Of a stretch of DNA of 64,000 nt, positions 29,273 to 45,623 are shown piece after piece. Source of the DNA: Burkholderia lata (lineage in GTDB: Bacteria; Pseudomonadota; Gammaproteobacteria; Burkholderiales; Burkholderiaceae); assembly GCF_000012945.1 (NCBI RefSeq), contig NC_007509.1, positions 558,001 through 622,000 on the forward strand. Reading direction: 5' to 3'. The notes under the pieces were generated by a model. It saw nothing but the letters and a program-made list of their open reading frames with translations. It was not told the DNA's origin and ran no database searches. The translations under genes were made by a program, and so were the position numbers. Each line of letters opens with the position of its first letter. Positions within the stretch are counted from its first letter, which is position 1.

Positions 29273-31476
29273 GGGGCGGGCTCCCGCGAACGGCGCGCGC
29301 GCACGACGGCCGCGATGCGGTCGCGCACATCGGCGTCGAACAGCGTGTCGATCGTGCGCGGCAGGCGCTGCCGCCAGTTCGGGTGGCCGCAGGGCGGGCC
29401 CGGCAGGTTCGGCTGCGCGTCCAGCGCGAGCAGGTCCTCGAGCGGCAGGATCGCGAGCGGCGACGGGCTGCACGCGACGTATGCGAGCATCGCGGCGACC
29501 GGCGGCGCGTTAGCCGGCGGGGTGGCGGTACCGGCCGGCGCGCAGCCCGCGTGCTGCAACGCGTGCCACAGCGCCGCGCGTTCGGTCGCGCGTGCTGCAT
29601 GCGCGGCGACGAGATCGGGATCAACGGCGGGCGGCGGCGTGACGGGGCCGGCTTTCAGGGGGGACGCGGAGGCTGCGCGGGACACGGTGTTGTCCTGCTC
29701 GTACTCGTTCATCTCGTCCGGCGGCGCGGGCGGCGCCACGTTGCGCGCATCCGTATCGCCGGACTGCTCCGCGGCCTCGGCCGCGATCCGCCGCCATGCC
29801 AGGTCGACGCCGCGCCACCAGCCGGCCACGGTCGGCAGATCGTGCGTCGACGACATCGCGATCGCGTTGCGATCCCATTCCGCGGGCGGGCGGAAGGTGC
29901 CGCCGGCGTCGCGCTCGAACCACAGCACGCGCATCCCGGCGATGCCCTGCGCGCCGAGCCGTTCGCGGAAACCGGCCGGCACCGTGCCGAGATCCTCGCC
30001 GATCACGAGCGCGCGATGACGGGCCGCCTCGAGCGCGACGAGCCGCACGAGATCGTCGACCGGATAGCGCAGGTACGCACCGTCGCGCGGCGAGCCGCCG
30101 TCGGGCACGATCCACATCCGCGCGAAGCCGAGCACGTGATCGATGCGGATGCCGCCCGCATGCGCGAACGCCGCGCGCAACAGTTCGACGAACGGCACGA
30201 AGCCTTCCGCACGCAGCGCGGCGGGCGTCCAGGTCGTCACGCCCCACGCCTGGCCGGCCGCATTGAACAGGTCGGGCGGCGCGCCGAGCGATACGCCGCG
30301 CAGCAGCGTCGCGCCGTGCGCCCACGCGTCGCTGCCCGCGCGATCGGAGCCGACCGCGAGATCGGCGATCAGCCCGGTCGCCATGCCCGCGCCGCGCGCC
30401 GCGTGCTGCGCGTCGCCGAGTGCGCGCGACGCGCACCATTGCAGGAACGTGTGGAACGCGACCGTGTCGGCATGGGCGTGCGCGAACGCGTCGACTTCCG
30501 CCGATCCCGGCTGGCGCCACGGCGCCGGCCAATGCCGCCAGTCCGCGCCGGCGCCGTGCTCGATGCAGAACGCCTGCAGCGCGTCAAAACGCGCATGCGC
30601 GTCGAGCGCCGCACCGCCCGCCGCGCGAAACCGCTGGAACGCGCCGCGCGACGGGTCGTCGCTGGCGCGCCACGCGTCGAAGCACGCACGCAGGTGGCGC
30701 AGCTTCAGCGGCAGCACCTGCGGCCAGTCGATCAGCGGCGCGTCGGCCGCCGCATCGGGCACGCGATGCACGGCCGCGGCGCCCGGCACCGCGTCGCAGT
30801 CAAGATATGCGACGTTGTGCCAGCGCCGCGACGACGGCGAATACGGGCTGTCGTGCGCGGGTAGCGCCGGAAAACCGGCGTGCGTCGGGCTGATCGCCAC
30901 CGCCTGCGCGCCGTGCCGTGCCGCCTGCGCGGCCAGCCGCGCCAGTGCGGTGTAGTCGCCGGCGCCGTCGTCGCCGGCGCGGCGCAGGCTGTAGAGCTGC
31001 GCTGCGATGCCCCAGCGGCCGCCCGCGTCCGCCGTGCGCGGGTCGAACGGCTGCGGGCGCGGCGGCGCGATCGTGAGCCCGATGCGCCGGTCGCCGACGT
31101 CGAGCGCGTGATAACCGGGCATCGCGAGCGGCGGCAGCGTGCCGTGTTCACCCGCGTCGCCCACGCGCCCGTCGACGTGTCCGCCCGCTTCAAGCGTGAT
31201 CCGGAAGCGCGCGCCCGGTGGCGCGATCGCGGCCGGCAGCGTCAGCGGCGGGCCCGCGTCGCCGGTGACGATGCGCGGCGGCGCCGCGTTCGCGTCGGCG
31301 AGTGCTGCCGCGCTCGCCACCCGCTGGGTCGCCGTGCCGCAGGGCCAGCCGAGCGCGTCGACGAGCGCACCGAGTGCGCCGTCGTCCACCCGCCGCGCGA
31401 CGCCGCCCGCATCGGTCCAGTCGGTTTCCAGGCCGGCCGCGCGCGCGAGTTCGGCGATCGACACGTCGGTCGTCAT
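29269..31476 (-). CDS. malQ: 4-alpha-glucanotransferase
   Basis: A 735-residue GH77 amylomaltase that disproportionates maltodextrins. Motifs GIRIDHVLGFARMW (nucleophile Asp), VIGEDLGTVP (acid/base Glu) and SSTHDLPTVAGWW are present. Between the last motif and the helical C-terminus there is a Pro/Ala-rich insertion of some 40 residues (around EQSGDTDARNVAPPAPPDEM) that looks disordered and is unusual. The gene overlaps treZ upstream and treY downstream, each by four bases. It probably recycles short glucans released by GlgX and TreZ. Confidence 0.95.
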   Translation of the reverse strand: MTTDVSIAELARAAGLETDWTDAGGVARRVDDGALGALVDALGWPCGTATQRVASAAALADANAAPPRIVTGDAGPPLTLPAAIAPPGARFRITLEAGGHVDGRVGDAGEHGTLPPLAMPGYHALDVGDRRIGLTIAPPRPQPFDPRTADAGGRWGIAAQLYSLRRAGDDGAGDYTALARLAAQAARHGAQAVAISPTHAGFPALPAHDSPYSPSSRRWHNVAYLDCDAVPGAAAVHRVPDAAADAPLIDWPQVLPLKLRHLRACFDAWRASDDPSRGAFQRFRAAGGAALDAHARFDALQAFCIEHGAGADWRHWPAPWRQPGSAEVDAFAHAHADTVAFHTFLQWCASRALGDAQHAARGAGMATGLIADLAVGSDRAGSDAWAHGATLLRGVSLGAPPDLFNAAGQAWGVTTWTPAALRAEGFVPFVELLRAAFAHAGGIRIDHVLGFARMWIVPDGGSPRDGAYLRYPVDDLVRLVALEAARHRALVIGEDLGTVPAGFRERLGAQGIAGMRVLWFERDAGGTFRPPAEWDRNAIAMSSTHDLPTVAGWWRGVDLAWRRIAAEAAEQSGDTDARNVAPPAPPDEMNEYEQDNTVSRAASASPLKAGPVTPPPAVDPDLVAAHAARATERAALWHALQHAGCAPAGTATPPANAPPVAAMLAYVACSPSPLAILPLEDLLALDAQPNLPGPPCGHPNWRQRLPRTIDTLFDADVRDRIAAVVRARRSREPAP

Positions 31477-33344
31477 GATCGGCCCTGTCCGTTGATGCGG
31501 TGCTGCCGCGCATCGTGGTTGACCTTGCCGTCGCGCCACGCGATGCACGCGCGGGGCGGCAGCCGCAGGTCGCGCAACCGGTCGCGTGCGCGCGGCGGTG
31601 TCTCGAACACGATCTTGCCGACCGGCAGCGCGGGCAGCACCGCATCGTGCGAGCCGAGGTTCAACGCGATCGTCAGCGTGCTGCCGTCGCCGAGACGCCA
31701 GCGCGCGACGAGCGCCTGCGGGTCGCCGTCGCCCGTGAGCAGGTCGACGCCGAGTGCGCGCGCGCCGGGCAGGTTCGGCGTCACCAGCGCCGCGCGCACG
31801 GCCAGCGCGCTGCGGTAGAAGCGCCGCCATGCGTCGGTGTCGGGCGTGGTTTCGTCGCTGCTGCCGTGCAGCGTCGAACGCACGAATGTCGCGATGTCGT
31901 TCGGATCGGGAATCGCATCGCGATGCGCGGCGTCGGCGAAGGCCGGAAAGGCGGCGAACTCGCGGCGCCGGCCTTCGCGTACCGCGTCGGCAAGCGCGCC
32001 GCGATAGTCGGTGAAGAACTGGAACGGCTGCGTGCTGCCGTCTTCCTCGCCCATGAACAGCAGCGGGATCGACGGCGCGAGCAGCAGCAGCGCGGTCGCC
32101 GCGCGCACCGCGTCTTCGTTCGCGAGCGTGCGCAGCCGTTCGCCGAACGCGCGGTTGCCGACCTGGTCGTGGTTCTGCAGGAACGCGACGAACGCGGTCG
32201 GCGGCAGGTGCGCGCTCGGTTCGCCGCGCGCGGCGCCGTCGTGCAGCGGCGACGGTTCGCCCTGGTACGCGAAGCCTTCGCCGAGCGTGCGCGCGAGATG
32301 GCGCAGCGGCGCGTCCGCGTACGCGCGGTAGTAGCCGTCGCGCTCGCCGGTCAGCAGCACGTGCGCGCTGTTGTGGAAGTCGTCGTTCCATTGCGCGTCG
32401 AAGCCGCCGGGCCCGAGCAGGCTCGCCGCATTGCGCTCGTTCTCCAGCACGAGGTGCACGTGGCGCGTGTCGCCAACGTACGCGCGCACGCGGCGCGCGA
32501 GTTCGCGCAGCCATGCGTCGTCGTCGATCGCGTGCGCGGCATCGATGCGCAGCCCGTCGATACGGAATTCGTCGAGCCAGTACAGCGCGTTCTCGATGAA
32601 GAACGTGCTGGTCTGTTCGCGCGAAAAGTCGATGGCCGGCCCCCACGCGGTCTGCCGGTCTGCGCGGAAGAACGCGGGTGCGTAGCGCGGCAGCAGGTTG
32701 CCTTCCGGGCCGAAGTGGTTGTAGACGACGTCGAGGAACACCTGCATCTCGAGCCCATGCGCGGCATCGATCAACGCCTTCAGTTCCTCGGGCCGCCCGT
32801 ACGACGCATCGGGCGCGAACGGCAGCACGCCGTCGTAGCCCCAGTTGCGCATGCCCGGGAACGCGTTGACGGGCATCAGCTCGACGGCGGTCACGCCGAG
32901 CGCGGCGATTTCCGGCAGGCGCCGCTCGACGCTCGCGTGGCCGCCGCATGCGCCGATGTGCAGCTCGTACAGCACCGTTTCATGCCACGGACGGCCGCGC
33001 CACGCGTCGTGGCGCCAGCGGTACGCCGCCGGATCGACGACCTGGCTCGGGCCTTCCACGCCGCCCGGCTGGAAGCGCGATGCGGGATCGGGCACCGCGA
33101 GGCCGCCATCGAGCCGGTAGCGATACAGCGTGCCGGGGCCGCAGGGCACGGTGGCTTCGAACCAGCCGTCGCCCACTGCTGTCATCGCGACGGCGGGTGC
33201 ATCTTCACCCTCGATTTCGACGGCGGCCGTGCGGCTCGCGGGCGCCCACAGCCAGAAGCGTGTGCGGTCGACATCGACGCAGGTCGTGCCGAACGACGAT
33301 TCGAACGCATGCGAGCCGGATGGGCGGGCAGGGCGTGATCTCAT
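31473..33344 (-). CDS. treZ: malto-oligosyltrehalose trehalohydrolase
   Basis: A 623-residue GH13 enzyme that releases trehalose from malto-oligosyltrehalose. An N-terminal carbohydrate-binding-like domain (about 20-110) precedes the barrel with DGLRIDAAHAID (nucleophile) and LVLENERN (acid/base); YELHIGACGG and the QNHDQVGNRAFGERL motif are TreZ features. Start and stop overlap the neighbouring genes by ATGA. Confidence 0.96.
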   Translation of the reverse strand: MRSRPARPSGSHAFESSFGTTCVDVDRTRFWLWAPASRTAAVEIEGEDAPAVAMTAVGDGWFEATVPCGPGTLYRYRLDGGLAVPDPASRFQPGGVEGPSQVVDPAAYRWRHDAWRGRPWHETVLYELHIGACGGHASVERRLPEIAALGVTAVELMPVNAFPGMRNWGYDGVLPFAPDASYGRPEELKALIDAAHGLEMQVFLDVVYNHFGPEGNLLPRYAPAFFRADRQTAWGPAIDFSREQTSTFFIENALYWLDEFRIDGLRIDAAHAIDDDAWLRELARRVRAYVGDTRHVHLVLENERNAASLLGPGGFDAQWNDDFHNSAHVLLTGERDGYYRAYADAPLRHLARTLGEGFAYQGEPSPLHDGAARGEPSAHLPPTAFVAFLQNHDQVGNRAFGERLRTLANEDAVRAATALLLLAPSIPLLFMGEEDGSTQPFQFFTDYRGALADAVREGRRREFAAFPAFADAAHRDAIPDPNDIATFVRSTLHGSSDETTPDTDAWRRFYRSALAVRAALVTPNLPGARALGVDLLTGDGDPQALVARWRLGDGSTLTIALNLGSHDAVLPALPVGKIVFETPPRARDRLRDLRLPPRACIAWRDGKVNHDARQHRINGQGRS

Positions 33345-35467
33345 GGCGAGTCTCCCGAATGCAGGTCGGGCGGCACGGCGGCCACCGCGATCGCGGCTGC
33401 GTGCGCGGCGACGTCGAGCCCGTCGGCCGGCCAGGCGCGCGGGCCGGCGTCCGGTGTGGCCGTGTCGACCAGCACGCGATAGTCGAGTACCGGCGCGGGC
33501 GGCGCGAACACGACCGTCTCGGACGACGCGTTCAGCATCACGAGCAGCGCCTCGGTGCGCCCGGTGCGGCCTGTGCCGACGCGCCGCATCGTCAGCGCGC
33601 GGCGCTCGCGGTCCTGCCACGCGGGCACGGTCATCGCGTCGCCGCGCTCGTCGAACCAGTCGATCTCGGCCATGCCCGGCGCGGCGTCGCGGTCGCCCGA
33701 CGGATAGCGCGGCGTGGACATCACCGGATACATGCGCCGCAGCGCGGCGAGCCGCGACACGAAGCGCATCAGCGTCACCGCTTCGTCGCTGCGCGCCAGA
33801 TCCCAGTCGAGCCATGACAGCTCGTTGTCCTGGCAGTACGCGTTGTTGTTGCCGTGCTGCGTGCGGCCGAACTCGTCGCCGGCCACCAGCATCGGCGTGC
33901 CGAGCGCGGTAAACAGCGTCGCGAGCATCGAGCGGGCGACGCGCGCGCGCACCGCACGGATCGCCGCATCGTCGCTCGGCCCTTCGACGCCCCAGTTCGC
34001 GCTGCAGTTGTCGTCGCGGCCGTCGCGGTTGTCCTCGCCGTTCGCGTCGTTGTGTTTCGCCGAATACGACACGAGATCGGCGAGCGTGAACCCGTCATGC
34101 GCGGTGACGAAATTGACCGACGCCCACGTGTGGCGCCGCTGGTGGTTGAACAGGTCGGCCGACCCGGCGAGGCGTGCGGCGAGCTCGGGCCGCTGGCCCG
34201 CGTCGCCACGCCAGAAGCGCCGCACGGTGTCGCGAAAGCGGTCGTTCCACTCGGCGAAACCGGGCGGGTGGCGGCCGAGCTGGTAGCCGCCGGGGCCGAG
34301 ATCCCACGGCTCGGTGATCAGCTTGCGCTGCGCGAGCACCGGGTCCTGCCGCAACGCGTCGAAAAACCCCGCGCCCGGATCGAAGCCATGTTCCTCGCGG
34401 CCCAGCGTTACGCCGAGGTCGAAACGGAAGCCGTCGACGTTGAACGCGGTGGCCCAGTAGCGCAGCGAATCCATCACCATCTGCACGACGCGCGGATGCG
34501 ACAGGTTCAGCGTGTTGCCGCAGCCGGTCTCGTCGACATGAAAGCGGTGGTCGTCCGGCATCAGCCGGTAGTAGCTCGCATTGTCGAGGCCGCGCCACGA
34601 CAGCGTCGGTCCGAGCTCGTTGCCCTCGCACGTATGGTTGTAGACGACGTCCAGCACGACCTCGATGCCAGCCGCATGCAGCTGGCGGATCGCGATGCGT
34701 ATCTCGTCGAGCCGCCGCGTCGCGAGATACGCGGGCTCCGGCGCAAAGAATGCAGCCGTGTCGTAGCCCCAGTAGTTGCGCAGCCCGCGGTTCACGAGCG
34801 CGCGCTGCTGCAGGAACGCGTGGACGGGCAGCAGCTCGACCGTCGTCACGCCGATCGACAGCAGGTGATCGATGAACGCCGGATGCGCGAACGCCGCGAA
34901 CGTGCCGCGTTCGGGCGGGCGCAACCCGGCGCGGCGCATCGACGCGCCGCGCACGTGGGTCTCGTAGATCACCGTGTTGCGCCACGACACGCGCGGGCGC
35001 CGGTCGTTGCGCCAGTCGAACGCCTCGTCGACCACCACGCACTTCGGCATCGCGGGGGCCGAGTCGCGGCGGTCCATCGACAGGTCCGCGCGGCTCGAAT
35101 GGACGCGATAGCCGAACAGCGCGTCCGACCAGCGGAACTGGCCGACCAGCTTGCGCGCGTACGGGTCGAGCAGCAGCTTGGTCGGGTTGAAGCGATGGCC
35201 GTGCTGCGGCTGGTACGGGCCGTCCGCGCGGAACCCGTACACGGTGCCCGGATGCGCGTTGGGCAGGTAGCCGTGCCACACCTCGTCGGTGCATTCGGGC
35301 AGGTCGAGGCGCGCGAGCTCCTTGCGGCCGGTCGGATCGAACACGCACAGCTGGATGCGCTGCGCGTGTGCGGAAAATACCGCGAAGTTGGTCCCGAGGC
35401 CGTCCCAGGTCGCGCCGAGCGGGTAGCTGCGGCCGGATTCGAGACGGGCGGGCAGGGCGGTCGGCAT
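33341..35467 (-). CDS. glgX: glycogen debranching enzyme
   Basis: A 708-residue isoamylase-type GH13 protein that hydrolyses alpha-1,6 branches to release linear maltodextrins, the substrate of TreY. The motifs VYNHTCEGNELGPTLSWRG, DGFRFDLGVTLGRE (nucleophile) and LITEPWDLGPGGYQLG (acid/base) are typical of GlgX/TreX. The ATG at 35467 has GGAG eight bases upstream. It is separated from glgB by 31 bases, the only non-overlapping junction in the operon. Confidence 0.96.
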   Translation of the reverse strand: MPTALPARLESGRSYPLGATWDGLGTNFAVFSAHAQRIQLCVFDPTGRKELARLDLPECTDEVWHGYLPNAHPGTVYGFRADGPYQPQHGHRFNPTKLLLDPYARKLVGQFRWSDALFGYRVHSSRADLSMDRRDSAPAMPKCVVVDEAFDWRNDRRPRVSWRNTVIYETHVRGASMRRAGLRPPERGTFAAFAHPAFIDHLLSIGVTTVELLPVHAFLQQRALVNRGLRNYWGYDTAAFFAPEPAYLATRRLDEIRIAIRQLHAAGIEVVLDVVYNHTCEGNELGPTLSWRGLDNASYYRLMPDDHRFHVDETGCGNTLNLSHPRVVQMVMDSLRYWATAFNVDGFRFDLGVTLGREEHGFDPGAGFFDALRQDPVLAQRKLITEPWDLGPGGYQLGRHPPGFAEWNDRFRDTVRRFWRGDAGQRPELAARLAGSADLFNHQRRHTWASVNFVTAHDGFTLADLVSYSAKHNDANGEDNRDGRDDNCSANWGVEGPSDDAAIRAVRARVARSMLATLFTALGTPMLVAGDEFGRTQHGNNNAYCQDNELSWLDWDLARSDEAVTLMRFVSRLAALRRMYPVMSTPRYPSGDRDAAPGMAEIDWFDERGDAMTVPAWQDRERRALTMRRVGTGRTGRTEALLVMLNASSETVVFAPPAPVLDYRVLVDTATPDAGPRAWPADGLDVAAHAAAIAVAAVPPDLHSGDSP

Positions 35468-35498
35468 GGCGGGATCTCCGTGTCGAGGGCGCGGGAAT

Positions 35499-41115
<5,617 letters not shown>

Positions 41116-41119
<4 letters not shown>

Positions 41120-44100
41120 CCGTGCCCTCCCGAAGGTGACCGGGCATCGCCCGGTTCGCGCGCCGCCGCCCGCGCGGCGCCTGGAGACGGCGTGACCCGC
41201 CAGATTGCATACGGGCGCACATGCGGATCGAGCGACACGTACTGGCGATGCCCGCGCCAGGTTTCCGCATGCGTGGCGTCCTGTTCGAGCGCGTCGAGCG
41301 GTTCGCCGTCGACAAGCCCGAAGCCGCGCCACAGCGACGCATCGAGCGTGAAGTTCGCGACCTGCGGATGCCACGGGTCGGTGCTGATCGCGACGACGAC
41401 CACGCTGTCGAACGCCGGCGTCGCCTTCACGAACACGAGCACCGTGTCGTTGTCCGCATCGGCGAACGTGAGGCCGAGATGCGTCTGCAGCGCCGGATGG
41501 GCGCGGCGCGCGCGGTTCAGCCGCGCGACCTCGGCGCCGATATGCGCGGCCTTGCTCCAGTCGCGTGCACGCAGCTCGTACTTCTCCGCGTTCGCGTATT
41601 CCTCGCTGTCGGGCAGCGGCGCCGATTCGCCGAGCTCGAAGCCCGAATACAGGCCCCATGAGCCGGCCAGCGTCGCCGCGAGCGCCGCGCGGATCACGAA
41701 CTGCGTGCGCGGCGCGTTCTGCAGGTGGCGCGGGTTGATGTCGGGCGTGTTGACGAAGAAGTTCGGCCGGAAGAATTCGCGTGCGGGGCCGGTCGTCAGC
41801 TCGGTCAGGTAGTCGATGAATTCGCGCTTCGATTCGCGCCACGTGAAGTACGTGTACGACTGCGAGAAGCCGACCTTCGCGAGGCGAACCATCATCCCCG
41901 GCCGCGTGAACGCTTCGGACAGGAACACGACATCCGGATGCCGGCCGCGCACGTTGTCGATCATCCACGCCCAGAACGGCAGCGGCTTCGTGTGCGGATT
42001 GTCGACGCGGAAGATCCGCACGCCGGCGTCGACCCAGAACAGCACGGCATCGCGCAACGCGAGCCACAGGTCGGGCAGCGCGTCCGGCGCGTAGAAATCG
42101 GGGTTCACGATGTCCTGGTAGCGCTTCGGCGGATTTTCCGCGAAGCGCAGCGAGCCGTCCGGCCGCCACGCGAACCAGCCCGGATGCGCGGCGAGCCACG
42201 GATGGTCGGGCGAGCACTGGATCGCGAAATCAAGCGCGATCTCGAGCCCGTGGCCGCGCGCGGCATCGACTAGCGCGCGAAACGCATCGAGCGTGCCGAG
42301 CTGCGGATGCACGGCCGTGTGGCCGCCGTCCGGCGAGCCGATCGCGTACGGGCTGCCGACGTCGTCAGGGCCGGCCTTCAGGCTGTTGTTGCGCCCCTTG
42401 CGCGCGGTCGTCCCGATCGGGTGGATCGGCGGGAAATACAGCACGTCGAAACCCATGTCGCGGATGCGCGGCAGGTGCGCGATCACATCGTCGAACGTGC
42501 CGTGCCGGTGTGGATCGTCGCTGGCCGAGCGCGGAAACATCTCGTACCAGCTGGAGAAGCGCGCCGCGCGACGCTCGACGTCGACCGGGAAGGTCGTTTC
42601 GTCGTGCGTGACGAACGGGCGATAGCGCAGCGCCGCGAACGCATCGGCAAGCGGCGCCGCGCCGAGCTGCGCGAGCCGCGCGTCGGCCGGCGCGTCCTTG
42701 AATTCGGCGACCAGTTGTTTCATCTGCGTGAGCGCGCGCGCATCGAGCGGATCGGCGAGCTTGAGCGCGGTCGCGAGCAGCAGCTGCGCTTCGCGCAGTT
42801 CGAGCGTCACGTCCTGGCCGGCCGCGTGTTTCTTCGCGACATCGTGGACGAGCGACGCCCAGTCGTCGCGCCACGCGAGCACGCGAAACTCATGGCGGCC
42901 GAGCCGGTCGAGCGCGACGCGCGCGTGCCAGCCGTCGTTCGGTTCGGCTTCGAACGGGATTTCGCGCCAGTCGTCGTCGCCGGCAGCGCGCCATTGCAGC
43001 GCCGCCGCGAGATGCGCGTGCCCGTCGGTGAAGATCGACGCGTGGACGACGAGCGTCTCGCCGATCACGCGCTTGACCGCGAAGCGGCCGCCATCGACCG
43101 ACGGCTCGACGCGTTCGATCGCGATCCGTTCGGCCGCGAGCGCCGCGGACAGCGCAGCGCGCTCGTGGGCGGCGTCGCCGCGGGTCGTGACGGGCGGCGC
43201 CTGCCATGCATGTAGCAGCGCGTAGGCACCGGGCTCGAGCGTGAATGGTTCGAGCGCGGCTGGCGGGTGGGTTTGCGCAGCGTCGGGCGTGGCGACGCGC
43301 GTGAATCCGCCCGGCACGCCGGGCAGGATCGTCGCGGGGTCGACCGTCACCGCTGCGTCGAGATCGGGATTCAACGCAATCAGCAGGGCCGCTTCGTCGT
43401 GTTCGAGCGACGGCCCGGTGCCGCGCAGCAGCGCGGTCGCCGCTGCGCCAGGCGCGCTCAACTGCACGATTTCGCCGCGCGCGGCCGCGACGGGCGTGGC
43501 GCGGCGCCACGCGTTCGCATCGGCGATCGCGCCCGACAGGTCGAAGCGCGCGCGCTCGAACGCGGCGCGATAGCGCGCCGCATCGGCGTCGCGCGCCATC
43601 AGCGGCACCGTGACGCCACGCTCGAAGCCCATCGGCACGAGCCAGCCGGTGCCGACGGCCGCGGCCGTCCAGAGTGCACGGCGATACGCGCGGGCGACGG
43701 TGTCGTCCGGCGCGTCGGGCCAGTCGTCGGCGAGGCGCGTGCCGTCGAACGCGTCGGGAAACGCGATTGGCGAGCCGATGCGCCGCAGCAGCCGGTGTTC
43801 GTCGACGAACCACGGGGCGCGCAGGTCCCACCAGCGCACCGATGAAAACACGGCGTCGAACCCGGTGCCTTCGAGCTGCGCGAGCGCATCGCGCGCATGG
43901 CCGGGCACGTTGGCGAGCACCGCGACGTCCGGGCGCGCACGGCGCAGCGCCGCGCGCCAGCCAGGCCACCAGTCGGCCGGCAGATGATGCGGCGCGTCGA
44001 TCAGGAAGCCGGCCGCGCCCGCATCGGCGAACGCGGCGAGGTGCTTGCACCACCACGCGGACAGCGCGTCGCGCGCCGCGTCGTCGCCGGGGTTCGCGTG

Positions 44101-44508
44101 GGCGACATCCTGCGCGTGCGCGGTGCCGCGCGGATCGATCAGCGCGTCGTCGTGCGTGCGCTCGACGTACCAGTCCGGATGCTCGGCACGCAGCGGATTC
44201 TCGCGCGCGACGCGATCCGGTACGACTTCGAGCAGCAGGCGCAGCCCGTGGCCCTGCGCGAGCTGCGCGAGCCGCGAGAAGGTTTCGAGCGCGCTCGCGC
44301 GTGTCGCGAACGATTGGGCCGGCCGGTGGAAATCGGCCACGTGGCGCGGAAAGCCGGCGACGCTCGCGGCCCAGAACGCGCCGACCAGCACGTGATCGAA
44401 GCCCATGCCGGCGACCTGGGCGAACGTCTGCGGCCATGCGTCGAGCGGCCCGACGAGGCGGGCGTCGCAGAACTGGATATGCGGAGCGAAGATCGGCGTG
44501 GAGTCCAT
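41116..44508 (-). CDS. glgE: alpha-1,4-glucan:maltose-1-phosphate maltosyltransferase with extra N-terminal GH13-like domain
   Basis: A 1130-residue protein, against about 660-700 for the GlgE of actinomycetes. The GlgE unit is the C-terminal part (about 470-1130), with [20 protein letters not shown] (nucleophile), [10 protein letters not shown] (acid/base) and [17 protein letters not shown]. GlgE transfers maltose from maltose 1-phosphate to growing glucan. The first 460 or so residues form an additional GH13-like barrel with eroded motifs ([17 protein letters not shown]), perhaps a binding or regulatory domain. First gene of the operon; the start ATG at 44508 has only a weak ribosome-binding site. 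Confidence 0.95.
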
Positions 44509-44650
44509 GGCACGGGGCGTAGGGGCGGCGGTCGGTGACGCCGGTTCGCCGCAACGCCCGTGCCTGCCGGGTGGTGTCCCGTTCGGCGGGGCCCGCACGG
44601 GATGCCGATGACAAGGGACTGTCGTTTTTACACGATCAAGGGGCGCGCGA

Positions 44651-44992
44651 TTATCGCGGGCCGATGTCCCGGTCGTCGTCGATGCGCTGCAACAGCGCAT
44701 CGCAGCGTTCGCGCAGCGCGTGCAACTCCGGCGAATCGGCGTCGAGCCGTCCGTGTTGGCCACTGTCGGGATCGCGGTTCGCGACGGCGATGTCGTAGAT
44801 CCCTTGCGCGATCGTCGCGGACGCGTCCGCGATCCTGACCCGCGCAAGCCATCCGCATTCGGCGTGATGGCACGCGAGCCAGGCGCGCTGCGCATCGACG
44901 ACCTGATCGGTCGTGGGCCATGCGCCGGAGCGCATGCGCACGGCCAGCTGGTTCGTCACGAGATAGGAGAGCAGATCGGTCGTTGGATTCAC
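44651..44992 (-). CDS. hypothetical protein, 113 aa, upstream of glgE
   Basis: A soluble helical protein. The GTG at 44992 has AAGGAG seven bases upstream; longer starts lack one. It ends about 140 bases upstream of glgE on the same strand and may share its transcript. No domain recognised. Confidence 0.65.
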   Translation of the reverse strand: MNPTTDLLSYLVTNQLAVRMRSGAWPTTDQVVDAQRAWLACHHAECGWLARVRIADASATIAQGIYDIAVANRDPDSGQHGRLDADSPELHALRERCDALLQRIDDDRDIGPR

Positions 44993-45280
44993 ACGAGGCT
45001 CCTTGACGAAGGGTCGGGACGACCGATCCGCGAGCCGGTTCGCGGGCGCGAAACCGGGAGGGTGTCGACGCGCGGATCGTCGTCCGGTTGCAGGGTGACG
45101 AACCGCTTCACGGCCGCGCGGTGCGTGCCGGCAGCGGTTCGACGTGCGATCGGTGCGCAAGCCGCGTGCCGGCCGGTCGGCACCGGGCACGGCGTATGCG
45201 CATCGGGCCGACGGGGCGCGCGGCAATCATGCGGCGCGCATTTTTTGCAGCGTCATCGCAGATAGGTAAAGGAGGCCGCC

Positions 45281-45523
45281 GTGCAAAATCAACAGGAAGC
45301 ACAGGTTCGCGACCCGTATCGCGGGCACGAGATACGCGTGTGGGCGCGGCGCAACGACAGCGGCGCGTGGCGCGACGAGGTGCAGGTGTATGTCGGCGGC
45401 GAGCGCATCGAGCTGGTCGTGCCGGCGGCCGATGGCCCCGACTGGATGACCGAGAACGAAGCGCTGCTCGCGGGCGTCGAGCGTGGCCGCTATATGGTCG
45501 ACAAGCGTATCGATGACGATTGA
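45281..45523 (+). CDS. small hypothetical protein, paralogue of the 12701-12919 gene product
   Basis: An 80-residue protein starting with GTG at 45281 after AAAGGAGG. The segment HEIRVWARRNDSGAW and the following beta hairpin match the 72-residue protein at 12701-12919, and both have a charged C-terminus. Function unknown. Confidence 0.78.
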   Translation: MQNQQEAQVRDPYRGHEIRVWARRNDSGAWRDEVQVYVGGERIELVVPAADGPDWMTENEALLAGVERGRYMVDKRIDDD

Positions 45524-45623
45524 GCCGCCGGGTGGCCGCGTGTCGGCGTGGCCTGGCCGAACGGTCAGGGCCTGACGAAACCGACGGCGACCGGGCGCAG
45601 GTGCCGTCGGCAAAACAGGCGTT

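Noticed and set aside
26672..30019. Plus-strand frame of 1115 codons across treY and malQ
   Set aside because: Antisense shadow of real GH13/GH77 genes; Arg-rich and without any recognisable motif.
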